NCBI GenBank assembly: GCA_019425105.1
Contig: JAHYYD010000076.1
Span: 1-9,512 of the forward strand
DNA from: Actinomycetota bacterium
Lineage (GTDB): Bacteria; Actinomycetota; Actinomycetes; Actinomycetales; Actinomycetaceae
Direction: 5' to 3'
DNA length: 9,512 nucleotides
Below the pieces are notes generated by a model, which had not been told where the DNA came from, ran no database searches, and saw nothing but the letters and a program-made list of their open reading frames with translations. Both the position numbers and the translations under genes were made by a program. Below, in pieces: positions 1 through 7,024 of this stretch (positions are counted from its first letter, which is position 1; the number at the start of each line of letters is the position of its first letter).

Positions 1-95
1 AGGGCCGCTACCTGCTCAAGGGTTCCGTCGCCACGACGATGGGCCCCGGCATCCCGCTGGATGTCACCAAGGTCAAGGACCTGCTGGAGAAGTGA
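1..95 (+). CDS. rplA: 50S ribosomal protein L1, C-terminal end (partial)
   Basis: The first complete codon is at 3 and the frame ends in TGA at 93-95, giving 30 residues. The stretch GSVATTMGPGIP matches the conserved L1 C-terminus (STTMGPG-like motif), and the last residues are KDLLEK. L1 binds 23S rRNA at the mobile L1 stalk and represses its own operon in many bacteria. The start and most of the protein lie outside the window. A strong hairpin terminator follows 30 bases later, so this is the last gene of its transcription unit, normally rplK-rplA. Identification rests on a short but very characteristic segment. Confidence 0.93.
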   Translation, partial: GRYLLKGSVATTMGPGIPLDVTKVKDLLEK

Positions 96-124
96 GCGTA
101 GCTCGCTGACGAAGCAATCCGGGG

Positions 125-160
125 CCCCGCGCAGCACTGCTGCGCGGGGACCCGCTTTTT
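125..160 (+). terminator. Intrinsic terminator after rplA
   Basis: The arm CCCCGCGCAG (125-134) pairs perfectly with CTGCGCGGGG (140-149) around a CACTG loop; two more inner bases can also pair. A run of five T (156-160) follows after ACCCGC. The hairpin is very GC-rich and lies 30 bases after the rplA stop. It should end ribosomal transcription before the transporter operon, so that operon needs its own promoter. Confidence 0.9.
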
Positions 161-189
161 GTCTCAAGGCCTGCCGTCGCTCGTCTGGG

Positions 190-228
190 TAGCATGTGAG
201 CTCTGTTAGGGACGTAGGTCACATGCTA
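190..228. promoter_or_regulatory. Perfect inverted repeat, candidate operator
   Basis: TAGCATGTGA (190-199) is repeated as its exact reverse complement TCACATGCTA (219-228) with 19 bases between. It lies in the only regulatory space of the five-gene transporter operon, about 35-75 bases upstream of the proposed -10 box. The inner TGTGA/TCACA halves recall CRP-type half-sites, but the gap is far longer than the 6 bases of a CRP site. It could be a paired operator or, if transcribed from further upstream, an RNA hairpin. The regulator is unknown. Confidence 0.6.
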
Positions 229-238
229 TTGATGGAGA

Positions 239-267
239 GTAGGGTACCCTTAATTCGCTTGTATAAA
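239..267 (+). promoter_or_regulatory. Candidate promoter of the ECF/ABC operon
   Basis: TATAAA at 262-267 is the best -10 element between the rplA terminator and the first transporter gene. No good -35 exists at the normal distance: a 17-base spacer gives GTAGGG at 239-244, and TTGATG at 229-234 is too far away. A start near 273-275 would leave only about 20 untranslated bases, which just hold the ribosome binding site. The weak -35 overlaps the palindrome at 241-250, as expected for a regulated promoter. No transcript evidence is available. Confidence 0.5.
241..250. promoter_or_regulatory. AGGGTACCCT palindrome at the promoter
   Basis: AGGGTACCCT is a perfect 10-bp palindrome lying where the -35 region of the TATAAA promoter should be. 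Its placement fits a repressor or metalloregulator operator. The flanks (GT before, TAA after) do not extend the symmetry. It does not match the 19-bp DtxR/IdeR iron box, whose centre is of a different length, so assignment to an iron regulator is not supported by sequence alone. Confidence 0.4.
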
Positions 268-292
268 CCTATGTTTGTGAAGGGTCGCGAAA

Positions 293-892
293 ATGTCTCA
301 GGTTGCGGGTTCGGGTGTCACGAAGGCGCGCTCGGCCGTCACGATTGGTGCTTTCACCGCCGTCTACTTTGTCCTCATGTGGTGCTCGGCGATGCTCGGC
401 TTCTTCGGGCCGGCGTTCATGTTCGTCGGCGGGATTGTTGGCCTCCTCCTGAACGGGCCGGTCATCATGCTCATGCTGGTGCGTTCGCGCATGTTTGGGA
501 CGATGACGATCATGGCGGGCATCGTCGCCTTCTTCATGGTCGTGACAGGGCATGCGTGGGTGACCGTACCGGTCGCCCTCATTCTCGGTTTCCTGGCTGA
601 CCTTATCGCCCACAGTGGCGGCTATCTTAGTGCCCCTCGAAACATTGCAGCATACATGCTGTTTTCCCTGTGGGGGATTGGCCCGCTTGCTCCGATTTTC
701 TTTGCTCCCGACTCCTACTACGCGGATGTCGCGTCCCAGATGGGCCAGGACTACGCGGATGGTATGCGTGCCCTCTTTAGCCCCGCGGTCATCAGCGTGT
801 GGGTGGTTGTTACGATGATCGTCGCGTGCCTCGGCGGGCTTATTGGTCGTTTCTTGCTGCGCAAGCACTTCGCGAAGGCTGGCGTTGCCTGA
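293..892 (+). CDS. MptD/Trep_Strep-family ECF transporter S component
   Basis: The 199-residue protein is almost entirely hydrophobic, with about five or six membrane segments (roughly 16-38, 40-65, 67-88, 89-103, 117-137 and 165-190) and a basic C-terminus (RFLLRKHFAK). Length, segment layout and the Gly/Phe-rich first half fit the MptD (Trep_Strep, TIGR02185) family of S components, the membrane proteins that bind substrate for ECF importers. The directly following EcfT and fused ATPase genes support this strongly. The start ATG has the ribosome binding site GAAGGG (279-284) eight bases upstream. The substrate is not known for most of this family. Relatives beside haem or siderophore genes in other bacteria make an iron-related ligand plausible, but that is inference. 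It is the first gene of the operon and its end overlaps the next gene. Confidence 0.8.
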   Translation: MSQVAGSGVTKARSAVTIGAFTAVYFVLMWCSAMLGFFGPAFMFVGGIVGLLLNGPVIMLMLVRSRMFGTMTIMAGIVAFFMVVTGHAWVTVPVALILGFLADLIAHSGGYLSAPRNIAAYMLFSLWGIGPLAPIFFAPDSYYADVASQMGQDYADGMRALFSPAVISVWVVVTMIVACLGGLIGRFLLRKHFAKAGVA

Positions 893-1661
893 GATCTCGC
901 TCGCCGAGGACGCCCCAGGCCAGTTAGTGAGCAGGCTGGATCCGCGCACCAAGCTTCTTGCCCTCCTCGTCCTCAACGCGTTTGTCATGCGCGCGAGCCC
1001 CACGTCCACGCTGCTGGCGGTGCAGCTGCTCGCGGTGCTTGCCCTCCTGTGGGAGGTGGGTGGCGCCACCGCGGCGCGCACCGGGCTTGGGTGCCTCGTC
1101 TGCGACGCGTTTAGCCTCGGCTCGCCCCTCCTCGTCGCGTGGCTCGAGGGCATGGGGGCGCCGCGTAGCGTGGTCCTCGTGATCGGCACGTGCGCCGCGA
1201 TCGCATTCTGGTTCGCGCGGTTCTCCGCGGGCTTTGGCCTCGCCCTCTACGTGTACCGCACGACGCGGATCGGCCAGATGAAGGCAGCCCTGCGTGCGAT
1301 TCACCTGCCGCGTGTGTTCGTCGATGCCCTCGTTGTCGCGTTCCGCGTCCTCCCGACGGTTGGAGCGGAGGCGGTCGCCATTCGCGAGGCGCTGGAAATG
1401 CGCGGCGTCGACCTCGGGATTCGTGGTGTTCTGCGCCACCCCCTCGTGATAGCCGAGCGCTTCCTCGTCCCCCTGCTGTCCTCCATCGCGCGCGTAGCCG
1501 ACGACCTGGCGGCCTCGAGCGTCATTCGAGGCCTGGGTGGCCCCACGCTCCCCACCTCGCTGACGCGGCTGCGGGCCAGCGCCTGGGACGTGGTGGCCCT
1601 CGTGTGCGTCGCCGGCGTAGCCGCCATTGAGTTCAGCGCTTACCTCGGAGTACTCCCATGA
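885..1661 (+). CDS. ecfT: ECF transporter T component (EcfT)
   Basis: From a TTG start the protein has 258 residues. It opens with an amphipathic region and the LDPRTKLL motif (about 18-25) typical of EcfT, continues with several membrane segments, and carries two cytoplasmic coupling motifs: ALEMRG (about 169-174) and SSVIRG (about 211-216). In EcfT these Arg-Gly motifs contact the ATPases and transmit nucleotide-driven movement to the S component. I chose TTG 885 because GAAGG at 874-878 lies six bases upstream and the start overlaps the S-component stop by eight bases; an earlier TTG at 843 has no such site and would overlap further. The gene ends in an ATGA overlap with the ATPase gene, so the two are translationally coupled. 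EcfT identity is firm; the exact start is less sure. Confidence 0.85.
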   Translation: MPEISLAEDAPGQLVSRLDPRTKLLALLVLNAFVMRASPTSTLLAVQLLAVLALLWEVGGATAARTGLGCLVCDAFSLGSPLLVAWLEGMGAPRSVVLVIGTCAAIAFWFARFSAGFGLALYVYRTTRIGQMKAALRAIHLPRVFVDALVVAFRVLPTVGAEAVAIREALEMRGVDLGIRGVLRHPLVIAERFLVPLLSSIARVADDLAASSVIRGLGGPTLPTSLTRLRASAWDVVALVCVAGVAAIEFSAYLGVLP

Positions 1662-3115
1662 TTGACGTGGAATCCCTGTCGTTCTCCTACGTCAGTGAGC
1701 TGACGAGTGATCGCGTCGACGCGCTCTCCGGGGTTGACCTGTCCGCCCGGCCTGGCACCCTCACGCTCGTGTGCGGCTCCTCCGGCTGCGGAAAGTCGAC
1801 GCTCATGCGGGCGCTCACCGGCCTCGTCCCCCAGATGACGCCGGGAGAGCTGGAAGGCGCGGTGAGGATCGACGGTCGCGACCTCGCCGAGGTCCCCCTG
1901 ACCGAGGTCGGCCACCTCTGCTCGTCGGTCTTCCAGAATCCGCGCACCCAATTCTTCTGCGACACCGTCGCCGAGGAGCTGGCCTTCTGCGGGGAAAACT
2001 ACGGCCGCGACCGCGAGACCCTCGTCGAGAGCAGCGCACGCGCCGCGACGCTCATGGGGATCTCGCACCTGATGAACCGCAAGCTCTCGACCCTGTCGGG
2101 TGGGCAGCTGCAGAAGGTGGCGCTTGCCTGCGCGCTGTCATCGGGTACCCCGGTCCTCCTCGCCGACGAGCCGACGTCGAACCTTGACCCCGACGCCATC
2201 GCCGACGTGCGTCGCGCTCTCGCAGTCCTCAAAGAGCAGGGGATGACGATCGTCGTCGTCGAGCACCGCCTCCACTTCCTGCGGGCGCTCGCCGACCAGG
2301 TTCTCCTCATGGAAGGTGGAACGGTCACGCGTCGCTGGAGCGGCGAGGAATTCTACTCGATGGGCGATGAGGAACGCAGGTCGCTCGGTCTGCGGACCCT
2401 CGTGGACCCTGGTCCGCCCGAGGCCTGGGTGACCTCCCGGGAGAGCGATGCGCACGCCGCGCTGACCACGAATGTGCGCCTGTCCTGCCGGGACCTGAGC
2501 TTCTCCTACGGGAGCACTCCCGTGTTCGAGGGGTTTGACGCGGATTTTCCGGCAGGGCAGATCACCTGCATCGCTGGAGAGAACGGCGTTGGAAAAACGA
2601 CCCTCGTGCGTGTGCTATGCGGTCTGGCTGCTCCCAGTTCCGGGACGATCACCCTGGACGGACAGACGACGAGTCGACGGCAGCGACGGGCCGCGTGCGC
2701 GCTCGTCATGCAGGACACCGGACGCCAGCTGTTCTCTGACACGCTCGAGGGCGAGCTGACAATCGGCGCGTCGGATGCCAGCGGCGAGGCCGGGGAGAAG
2801 CTCCTGGCCGACTTCGACCTCGCTCACCTGGGGGACCGACATCCCCTCAGCCTGTCGGGAGGACAGAAGCAACGCCTCGTCATCGCAGCTGCGCGAGCCA
2901 CTGGGCGCCGCGTCGTCATCCTCGACGAACCCACGTCGGGCGTCGATGCCCGGCACCTCGACTCAATTACCGCAACCCTGCGCCGCATTGCGAACGAAGG
3001 AGCGGCCGTCATCGTCGTCACCCATGACGGCGAGTTCGCCTCGGCCTGCGCGGACCGACTCATCACACTCACGCCGACGGGCACCCAGCGCGCCCGCGAA
3101 GGAGAACCCCAATGA
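1658..3115 (+). CDS. Fused two-domain ECF ATPase (EcfA1-EcfA2 type)
   Basis: The protein has about 485 residues, roughly twice one EcfA, and contains two complete ABC ATPase domains in tandem. Domain 1 has Walker A GSSGCGKST (about 39-47), Q-loop FQNP (91-94), signature LSGGQ (145-149), Walker B VLLADE (165-170) and switch His near 202. Domain 2 has Walker A GENGVGKTT (306-314), Q-loop MQD (350-352), signature LSGGQ (398-402), Walker B VVILDE (418-423) and His near 455. Both sites look competent for hydrolysis. The product powers the EcfT/S-component importer from the cytoplasmic face. The ATG sits in an ATGA overlap with ecfT and has CGGAG (1646-1650) upstream; the end overlaps the next gene in the same way. 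Fused ECF ATPases are known in actinobacteria. The low-conservation linker spans about 235-270. Confidence 0.92.
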   Translation: MIDVESLSFSYVSELTSDRVDALSGVDLSARPGTLTLVCGSSGCGKSTLMRALTGLVPQMTPGELEGAVRIDGRDLAEVPLTEVGHLCSSVFQNPRTQFFCDTVAEELAFCGENYGRDRETLVESSARAATLMGISHLMNRKLSTLSGGQLQKVALACALSSGTPVLLADEPTSNLDPDAIADVRRALAVLKEQGMTIVVVEHRLHFLRALADQVLLMEGGTVTRRWSGEEFYSMGDEERRSLGLRTLVDPGPPEAWVTSRESDAHAALTTNVRLSCRDLSFSYGSTPVFEGFDADFPAGQITCIAGENGVGKTTLVRVLCGLAAPSSGTITLDGQTTSRRQRRAACALVMQDTGRQLFSDTLEGELTIGASDASGEAGEKLLADFDLAHLGDRHPLSLSGGQKQRLVIAAARATGRRVVILDEPTSGVDARHLDSITATLRRIANEGAAVIVVTHDGEFASACADRLITLTPTGTQRAREGEPQ

Positions 3116-4932
3116 CCGACACCGACGAGCGCGAGGCCGCCACTGCCTCGTCCCCGAATGCCCCACTCACTGACGACAAGCACAGCGACGACCCGCGCGC
3201 GGCTCACCTGGCGGGCCAACGCGCCTTCAAAGAACTGACCGCCCCCATCCGCGGGTCCATGATGGTCGCCCGAGTGCTCGGGTTCCTCTACGGTGCGCTT
3301 GCGGTCGCCCCCTACGTCGTCCTCGTCCAGCTAGGCGAGGTGCTTCTTGCCGCAGCGCGCTCGGGGGTCTCACCTGACCGCGCCGAGGTGATGACTCTCC
3401 TCATGTGGCTGACCGGCGCGTTCGGCCTCCGATACGGTATCTACTTCGTCGCGCTGGCCGTCACCCACTTCGCGGACGTGCGTTTCGGGCACATCGTGCG
3501 TTCCCGCATGGTCAGTGTCCTCGCCGCCGCGCCCCTCGCTTGGTTTACCTCCACGAACTCGGGGGCCGTGCGCAAGGCCATCCAGGACGACACGCACGAC
3601 GTACACACGGTCATCGCGCACGCGCCCGTTGAATCCGCGGCCGCAATCAGCGCGCCAGTCTCCCTGCTCATCTACGCCTTCGTCGTCGACTGGCGGCTCG
3701 GGCTCCTCTCGATCGCGACGCTGCCCCTCTATGGACTCCTCAATGCGTGGATGATGCGAGGCATGGGGGAGAAAACCGCGCAGATGGACCGACACCTCTC
3801 GCGCGTCTCGTCGACGATGGTCGAATTCGTGTCCGGCATCAGCGTCGTCAAGGCATTCGGAACCGTCGGGCGCTCACACGAGCGATTCACCCGGGCTGCC
3901 GAGGACTTCTCGCGCTTCTACGTCGACTGGTGCGGCCCGCTGCTGAAAGGCTCCGCGCTCGGGCAGGCAACCGTGTCTCCCTCCCTGATCCTGCTCGTCT
4001 CGACGGCGGGAGGGTCCGCGCTCGCGGCCTCGGGCATCGTGAGCCCGGTCCAGGTCATCACCTGCGCTCTCATTGCCCTCGTCATCCCGGCGGCCATTGA
4101 GGTGCTAGGCACGACGACGTGGGCCTACCAGATCGCCGGGGCCGCCGCGCTGCGCATCGTGGACCTACTCTCGGTCGCCCCGTTGCCCGCCGAGGGGAGT
4201 TCAGTGCCGAAGGGCGCTGACATCGAGATTGATGGTGTTTCCTTCTCCTACGGGTCAACTCTCGCGCTGGACGACGTGAGCCTGACGATCCCCGAGGGAT
4301 CGGTGACCGCCCTCGTGGGTTCCTCCGGCTCGGGAAAATCGACGCTTGCGACGCTGGTCGCGCGCTTCGCCGACCCGGACCGGGGGGCTGTCCGCATCGG
4401 TGGGGTCGATGCGCGTGACATCGCTGCGGACGTCCTCTACCGGCACGTCTCCTTCGTCCTCCAGGACCCGCAGCTCCTCGACATCTCCGTGCGTGACAAC
4501 ATCGCGCTCGGAGTCCCGGACGCCAGCGACGAAGCAGTGTGGGCTGCCGCTGGGGCCGCTCGCATCGACGACTACCTGCGTTCCCTACCCCGAGGCCTCG
4601 ACAGCGTCATCGGGGAAGATGCTCACCCCTCGGGTGGTCAGGCGCAACGCATCGCAATCGCTCGAGCCCTCCTCGTCGATGCGCCCATCCTCGTCCTCGA
4701 CGAGGCCACCGCCTTCACCGACCCGGAAGCCGAAGCCGATATTCAGGCGGCGCTCACCCGCCTCGTCCAGGGAAAGACGGTCCTGGTCATCGCGCACCGC
4801 GCCGCCTCGATCGCGGGTGTCGACCAGATCGCCATCCTCGACGCTGGTCGTCTCATCGCGCTGGGCACGCCCGACCAGCTCGCCGATCATCCCTACATGC
4901 GTCGCATGAGCGCACCCGCGAAAGGACACTGA
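3112..4932 (+). CDS. ABC half-transporter, exporter fold, variant signature
   Basis: The 606-residue protein has a polar N-terminal tail (1-45), a six-helix membrane domain (roughly 54-80, 93-118, 170-192, 197-216, 282-310 and 312-335) and a C-terminal ATPase domain from about 370. The ATPase has Walker A GSSGSGKST (403-411), Q-loop Gln 451, Walker B ILVLDE (526-531) and switch His 562. The signature is PSGGQ (506-510) rather than LSGGQ, and the D-loop reads ATAFTDPEAE instead of the common SALD form. The ATAF.DPE wording recalls half-transporters of the YbtP/YbtQ and IrtA/IrtB siderophore-import group, which import despite an exporter fold; this is from memory of the family. GAAGGAG (3098-3104) precedes the ATG, which overlaps the ATPase gene by ATGA. 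It probably dimerises with the product of the next gene. Substrate and direction are unproven. Confidence 0.85.
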   Translation: MTDTDEREAATASSPNAPLTDDKHSDDPRAAHLAGQRAFKELTAPIRGSMMVARVLGFLYGALAVAPYVVLVQLGEVLLAAARSGVSPDRAEVMTLLMWLTGAFGLRYGIYFVALAVTHFADVRFGHIVRSRMVSVLAAAPLAWFTSTNSGAVRKAIQDDTHDVHTVIAHAPVESAAAISAPVSLLIYAFVVDWRLGLLSIATLPLYGLLNAWMMRGMGEKTAQMDRHLSRVSSTMVEFVSGISVVKAFGTVGRSHERFTRAAEDFSRFYVDWCGPLLKGSALGQATVSPSLILLVSTAGGSALAASGIVSPVQVITCALIALVIPAAIEVLGTTTWAYQIAGAAALRIVDLLSVAPLPAEGSSVPKGADIEIDGVSFSYGSTLALDDVSLTIPEGSVTALVGSSGSGKSTLATLVARFADPDRGAVRIGGVDARDIAADVLYRHVSFVLQDPQLLDISVRDNIALGVPDASDEAVWAAAGAARIDDYLRSLPRGLDSVIGEDAHPSGGQAQRIAIARALLVDAPILVLDEATAFTDPEAEADIQAALTRLVQGKTVLVIAHRAASIAGVDQIAILDAGRLIALGTPDQLADHPYMRRMSAPAKGH

Positions 4933-4933
4933 C

Positions 4934-6697
4934 ATGCTCGACCTCATCCCCCGGCTGCGCGAACCCCTCTCCGAGCAGGGACGAGCCGACTTCGTTCAAG
5001 CAACCGTGCTGTCCTGTGTCGTCGGAGCGGTACGCGGCGTCTCCTTGGTCGCCTTCATCCCGGCTGCGATTGCCCTGACCTCGGGCGCGCCCGCGTGGGG
5101 TATGAGCCTGGGATCGTGGCTCGTTGTGCTCGCTCTGTGCGCCCTTACCTCCTTTGTCGTCGAGTACCTGCTCGCCATGCGCTCCTATTCGGTGGCCTTC
5201 GACTTCCTGTCGAACATGCACCGTGCGATCGGCGACAAGGTGGCGTCCCTGCCGCTCGGGTCGTTCCGCGCGGACACGGCTGGAAAGACGTCGCGCCTCG
5301 TCTCGCGCGAGCTCATGGTTCTGGGCGAGATCTTCGCGCACATGTATTCGCCCCTCATCGCCGCTATCGTCACCTCGGCGACGATGCTCGTTGGTATCGC
5401 CGCCTTTTCGCCGGTTCTCGGGGTCGTGTGCCTGGTCGCAATTCCGATCGTCGGTGGGGGAGTGTGGGTGGCGCGCCGATGCCTGCAGTCGGGGGCCGCC
5501 CTGAAGGAGCCTCCCGCCCGCGAGCTGTCGCACCGCATCGTCGAATACGCGACGAAGCAGGGGGCGCTGCGCGCGTGTGGGCGCTCCGCCTCCTACGAGC
5601 CCCTCCAGCGGGCCGAAGACGCCTACGGGGTGGCCGCGCGTCGCTCACTCATGAGGGAGACGGTTGGCCAGATCGTCAACGGCATGGCCGCCCAGCTCGT
5701 CGTCGTGACGCTCATCTGCGCGATGGGGTGGCTCGCGGTCGCCGGTAGCGTCAGCCCCGTGGAGGCCATCGTCTCCATTGGCCTGCTCCTGCGCTTCACG
5801 CAGATCCTTGTCGACATCGGGACGCTCACCTCCGCGTTCGAAACCCGGCGCCCGGTCCTCGACCTCAGCCACGAGATCCTCTCCGCCCCCGAACTGCCCG
5901 CCCCCAAGGGCGTGCGACGCGCGGACGAGGCCCCGGCCTCGTCGGGCTCGTCGGTTTCCCTCGAGGAGGTGTCCTTCTCCTACGAGGCCGACCACCCCGT
6001 CCTGCAAGGCGTGTCCTTCCGCGTCGAACCGGAGACGATGACCGCGATCGTGGGCCCCTCCGGCTGCGGCAAAACCACGATCGCGCGCCTCATCGCGCGC
6101 TTCTACGACGTGGACGCGGGACGTGTACTCGTCGGTGGTGGGGACGTTCGGGACTGGGATACTGCCGACCTCATGGCACAGCTGTCTCTTGTCTTCCAGG
6201 ACGTTTACCTCTTCGACGACACCCTCGAGGCTAACGTGCGCGTCGGAAACCCAGACGCGACCCGGGCTGACATTGAGGAAGCAGCCCGCCTGAGCGGAGT
6301 CGACGAGATCGTCGAACGCCTGCCGCTCGGCTGGGACACCCCCGTCGGGGAAGGAGGCCGCGCATTGTCCGGAGGGGAACGCCAGCGCGTCTCCATCGCC
6401 CGCGCGCTCCTGAAAGCCGCGCCCATCGTCCTCTTCGACGAGGCCACGAGCGCTCTCGACCCCGAGAACGAATCACGCATCACCGACGCCATGGCCGCCC
6501 TGCGACGCGACGCGACACTCATCGTTATCGCCCACAAGCTCGACACGATCACGGCCGCCGACCAGATCGTCGTCCTCGACGAGACCGGCCGCATCGCCCA
6601 GACCGGCACGCACACCGATCTCTACTCGCAGGTGGGCGGCCAATATCGTGCCTTCTGGGACGCGCGCTCGCGGGCATCGGGGTGGAGTCTCGTCTGA
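4934..6697 (+). CDS. ABC half-transporter, exporter fold, canonical ATPase
   Basis: The 587-residue protein has six predicted membrane helices (about 20-48, 57-83, 136-157, 160-180, 243-272 and 275-298) and an ATPase domain from about 340. Motifs are Walker A GPSGCGKTT (374-382), Q-loop Gln 422, signature LSGGERQR (478-485), Walker B IVLFDE (498-503), D-loop SALD and switch His 534, all canonical. It starts one base after the previous stop, with AAAGGA (4921-4926) as ribosome binding site, so the two halves are made together and most likely form a heterodimer. In such dimers each ATP site uses Walker A of one chain and the signature of the other; the altered PSGGQ of the partner would therefore face this protein's Walker A. 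It is the last gene of the operon. A YbtPQ/IrtAB-like metallophore importer is the favoured guess; drug or lipid export is the alternative. Confidence 0.86.
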   Translation: MLDLIPRLREPLSEQGRADFVQATVLSCVVGAVRGVSLVAFIPAAIALTSGAPAWGMSLGSWLVVLALCALTSFVVEYLLAMRSYSVAFDFLSNMHRAIGDKVASLPLGSFRADTAGKTSRLVSRELMVLGEIFAHMYSPLIAAIVTSATMLVGIAAFSPVLGVVCLVAIPIVGGGVWVARRCLQSGAALKEPPARELSHRIVEYATKQGALRACGRSASYEPLQRAEDAYGVAARRSLMRETVGQIVNGMAAQLVVVTLICAMGWLAVAGSVSPVEAIVSIGLLLRFTQILVDIGTLTSAFETRRPVLDLSHEILSAPELPAPKGVRRADEAPASSGSSVSLEEVSFSYEADHPVLQGVSFRVEPETMTAIVGPSGCGKTTIARLIARFYDVDAGRVLVGGGDVRDWDTADLMAQLSLVFQDVYLFDDTLEANVRVGNPDATRADIEEAARLSGVDEIVERLPLGWDTPVGEGGRALSGGERQRVSIARALLKAAPIVLFDEATSALDPENESRITDAMAALRRDATLIVIAHKLDTITAADQIVVLDETGRIAQTGTHTDLYSQVGGQYRAFWDARSRASGWSLV

Positions 6698-6842
6698 CCG
6701 GGGGCGGGGCCTGCCTCGCGCATCTGCCCAGCGGCGGACTGTGCGCGCGGCCGGCCCCGGCCTCGTGCACCCGATGGCGTGCTCAGCGGCTGTTTGCCTG
6801 CGTGACCGGCCCCAGCCTCGTCTGTGAAACGCGCCGCCATGC
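6698..6842. other. Intergenic spacer with a short direct repeat
   Basis: No gene is supported here. A 16-base sequence occurs twice with one mismatch, CCGGCCCCGGCCTCGT (6751-6766) and CCGGCCCCAGCCTCGT (6806-6821), 55 bases apart. The GC-rich stretch may fold, but I see no hairpin followed by a T run, so the terminator of the transporter operon is not evident. Some read-through towards rplJ cannot be excluded. Confidence 0.4.
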
Positions 6843-6871
6843 TTGCGTGCGCCTGCCCGCCCTGTTAAGCT
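6843..6871 (+). promoter_or_regulatory. Candidate promoter for the L10 leader and rplJ-rplL
   Basis: TTGCGT (6843-6848) and TAAGCT (6866-6871) are spaced by 17 bases. TAAGCT fits the loose TANNNT form of actinobacterial -10 boxes and is preceded by TG, as in extended -10 promoters. A start about seven bases downstream, near 6878, would begin exactly before the GCCGAAGACCG segment that opens the leader RNA. Confidence 0.6.
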
Positions 6872-6877
6872 GATCCG

Positions 6878-7001
6878 TGCCGAAGACCGTTGGTGTCCAC
6901 GCTAGTGGAGGAAAATCCAACGCAGGTGAGTGAGCAGCCTTGTGCTGCAATCGAGCGTACGCCCGACACGATCCTGCGTGTCGGGTTTTTTCTTACCTGC
7001 G
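6878..7001 (+). ncRNA. Ribosomal protein L10 leader RNA
   Basis: The 5' part forms CGTTGG (6888-6893) with CCAACG (6917-6922), enclosing a second helix TCCAC/GTGGA (6896-6900 with 6905-6909, loop GCTA). Between them lies an asymmetric GGAAAAT strand like the kink-turn bound by L10(L12)4. A small hairpin GCAGC/GCTGC (6934-6948) follows. CGCAGGTGAG (6921-6930) can pair with CTTACCTGCG (6992-7001) through ten pairs including one G-U, closing a domain that contains the terminator hairpin. In known L10 leaders, excess L10 complex binds this region and lowers rplJ-rplL expression. Position and helices fit that class well; the exact ends are estimated. Confidence 0.82.
6962..6991 (+). terminator. 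Terminator hairpin inside the L10 leader (attenuator)
   Basis: CCCGACACG (6962-6970) pairs perfectly with CGTGTCGGG (6977-6985) around ATCCTG, directly followed by six T (6986-6991). It lies 33 bases before rplJ, so it would stop transcription ahead of the gene. With the flanking helix 6921-6930/6992-7001 it suggests attenuation coupled to L10 binding. Confidence 0.85.
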
Positions 7002-7024
7002 GTCACGTATCTGGAAGGAGGACC

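Noticed and set aside
239..253. DtxR/IdeR iron box at the operon promoter
   Set aside because: The palindrome AGGGTACCCT has a different centre and lacks the TTAGG/CCTAA arms, so the resemblance is superficial.
269..1189. Long antisense open frame over the S and T components
   Set aside because: It is the low-complexity shadow of two well-supported membrane protein genes, rich in Arg, His and Asp as expected from reversed GC-rich codons.
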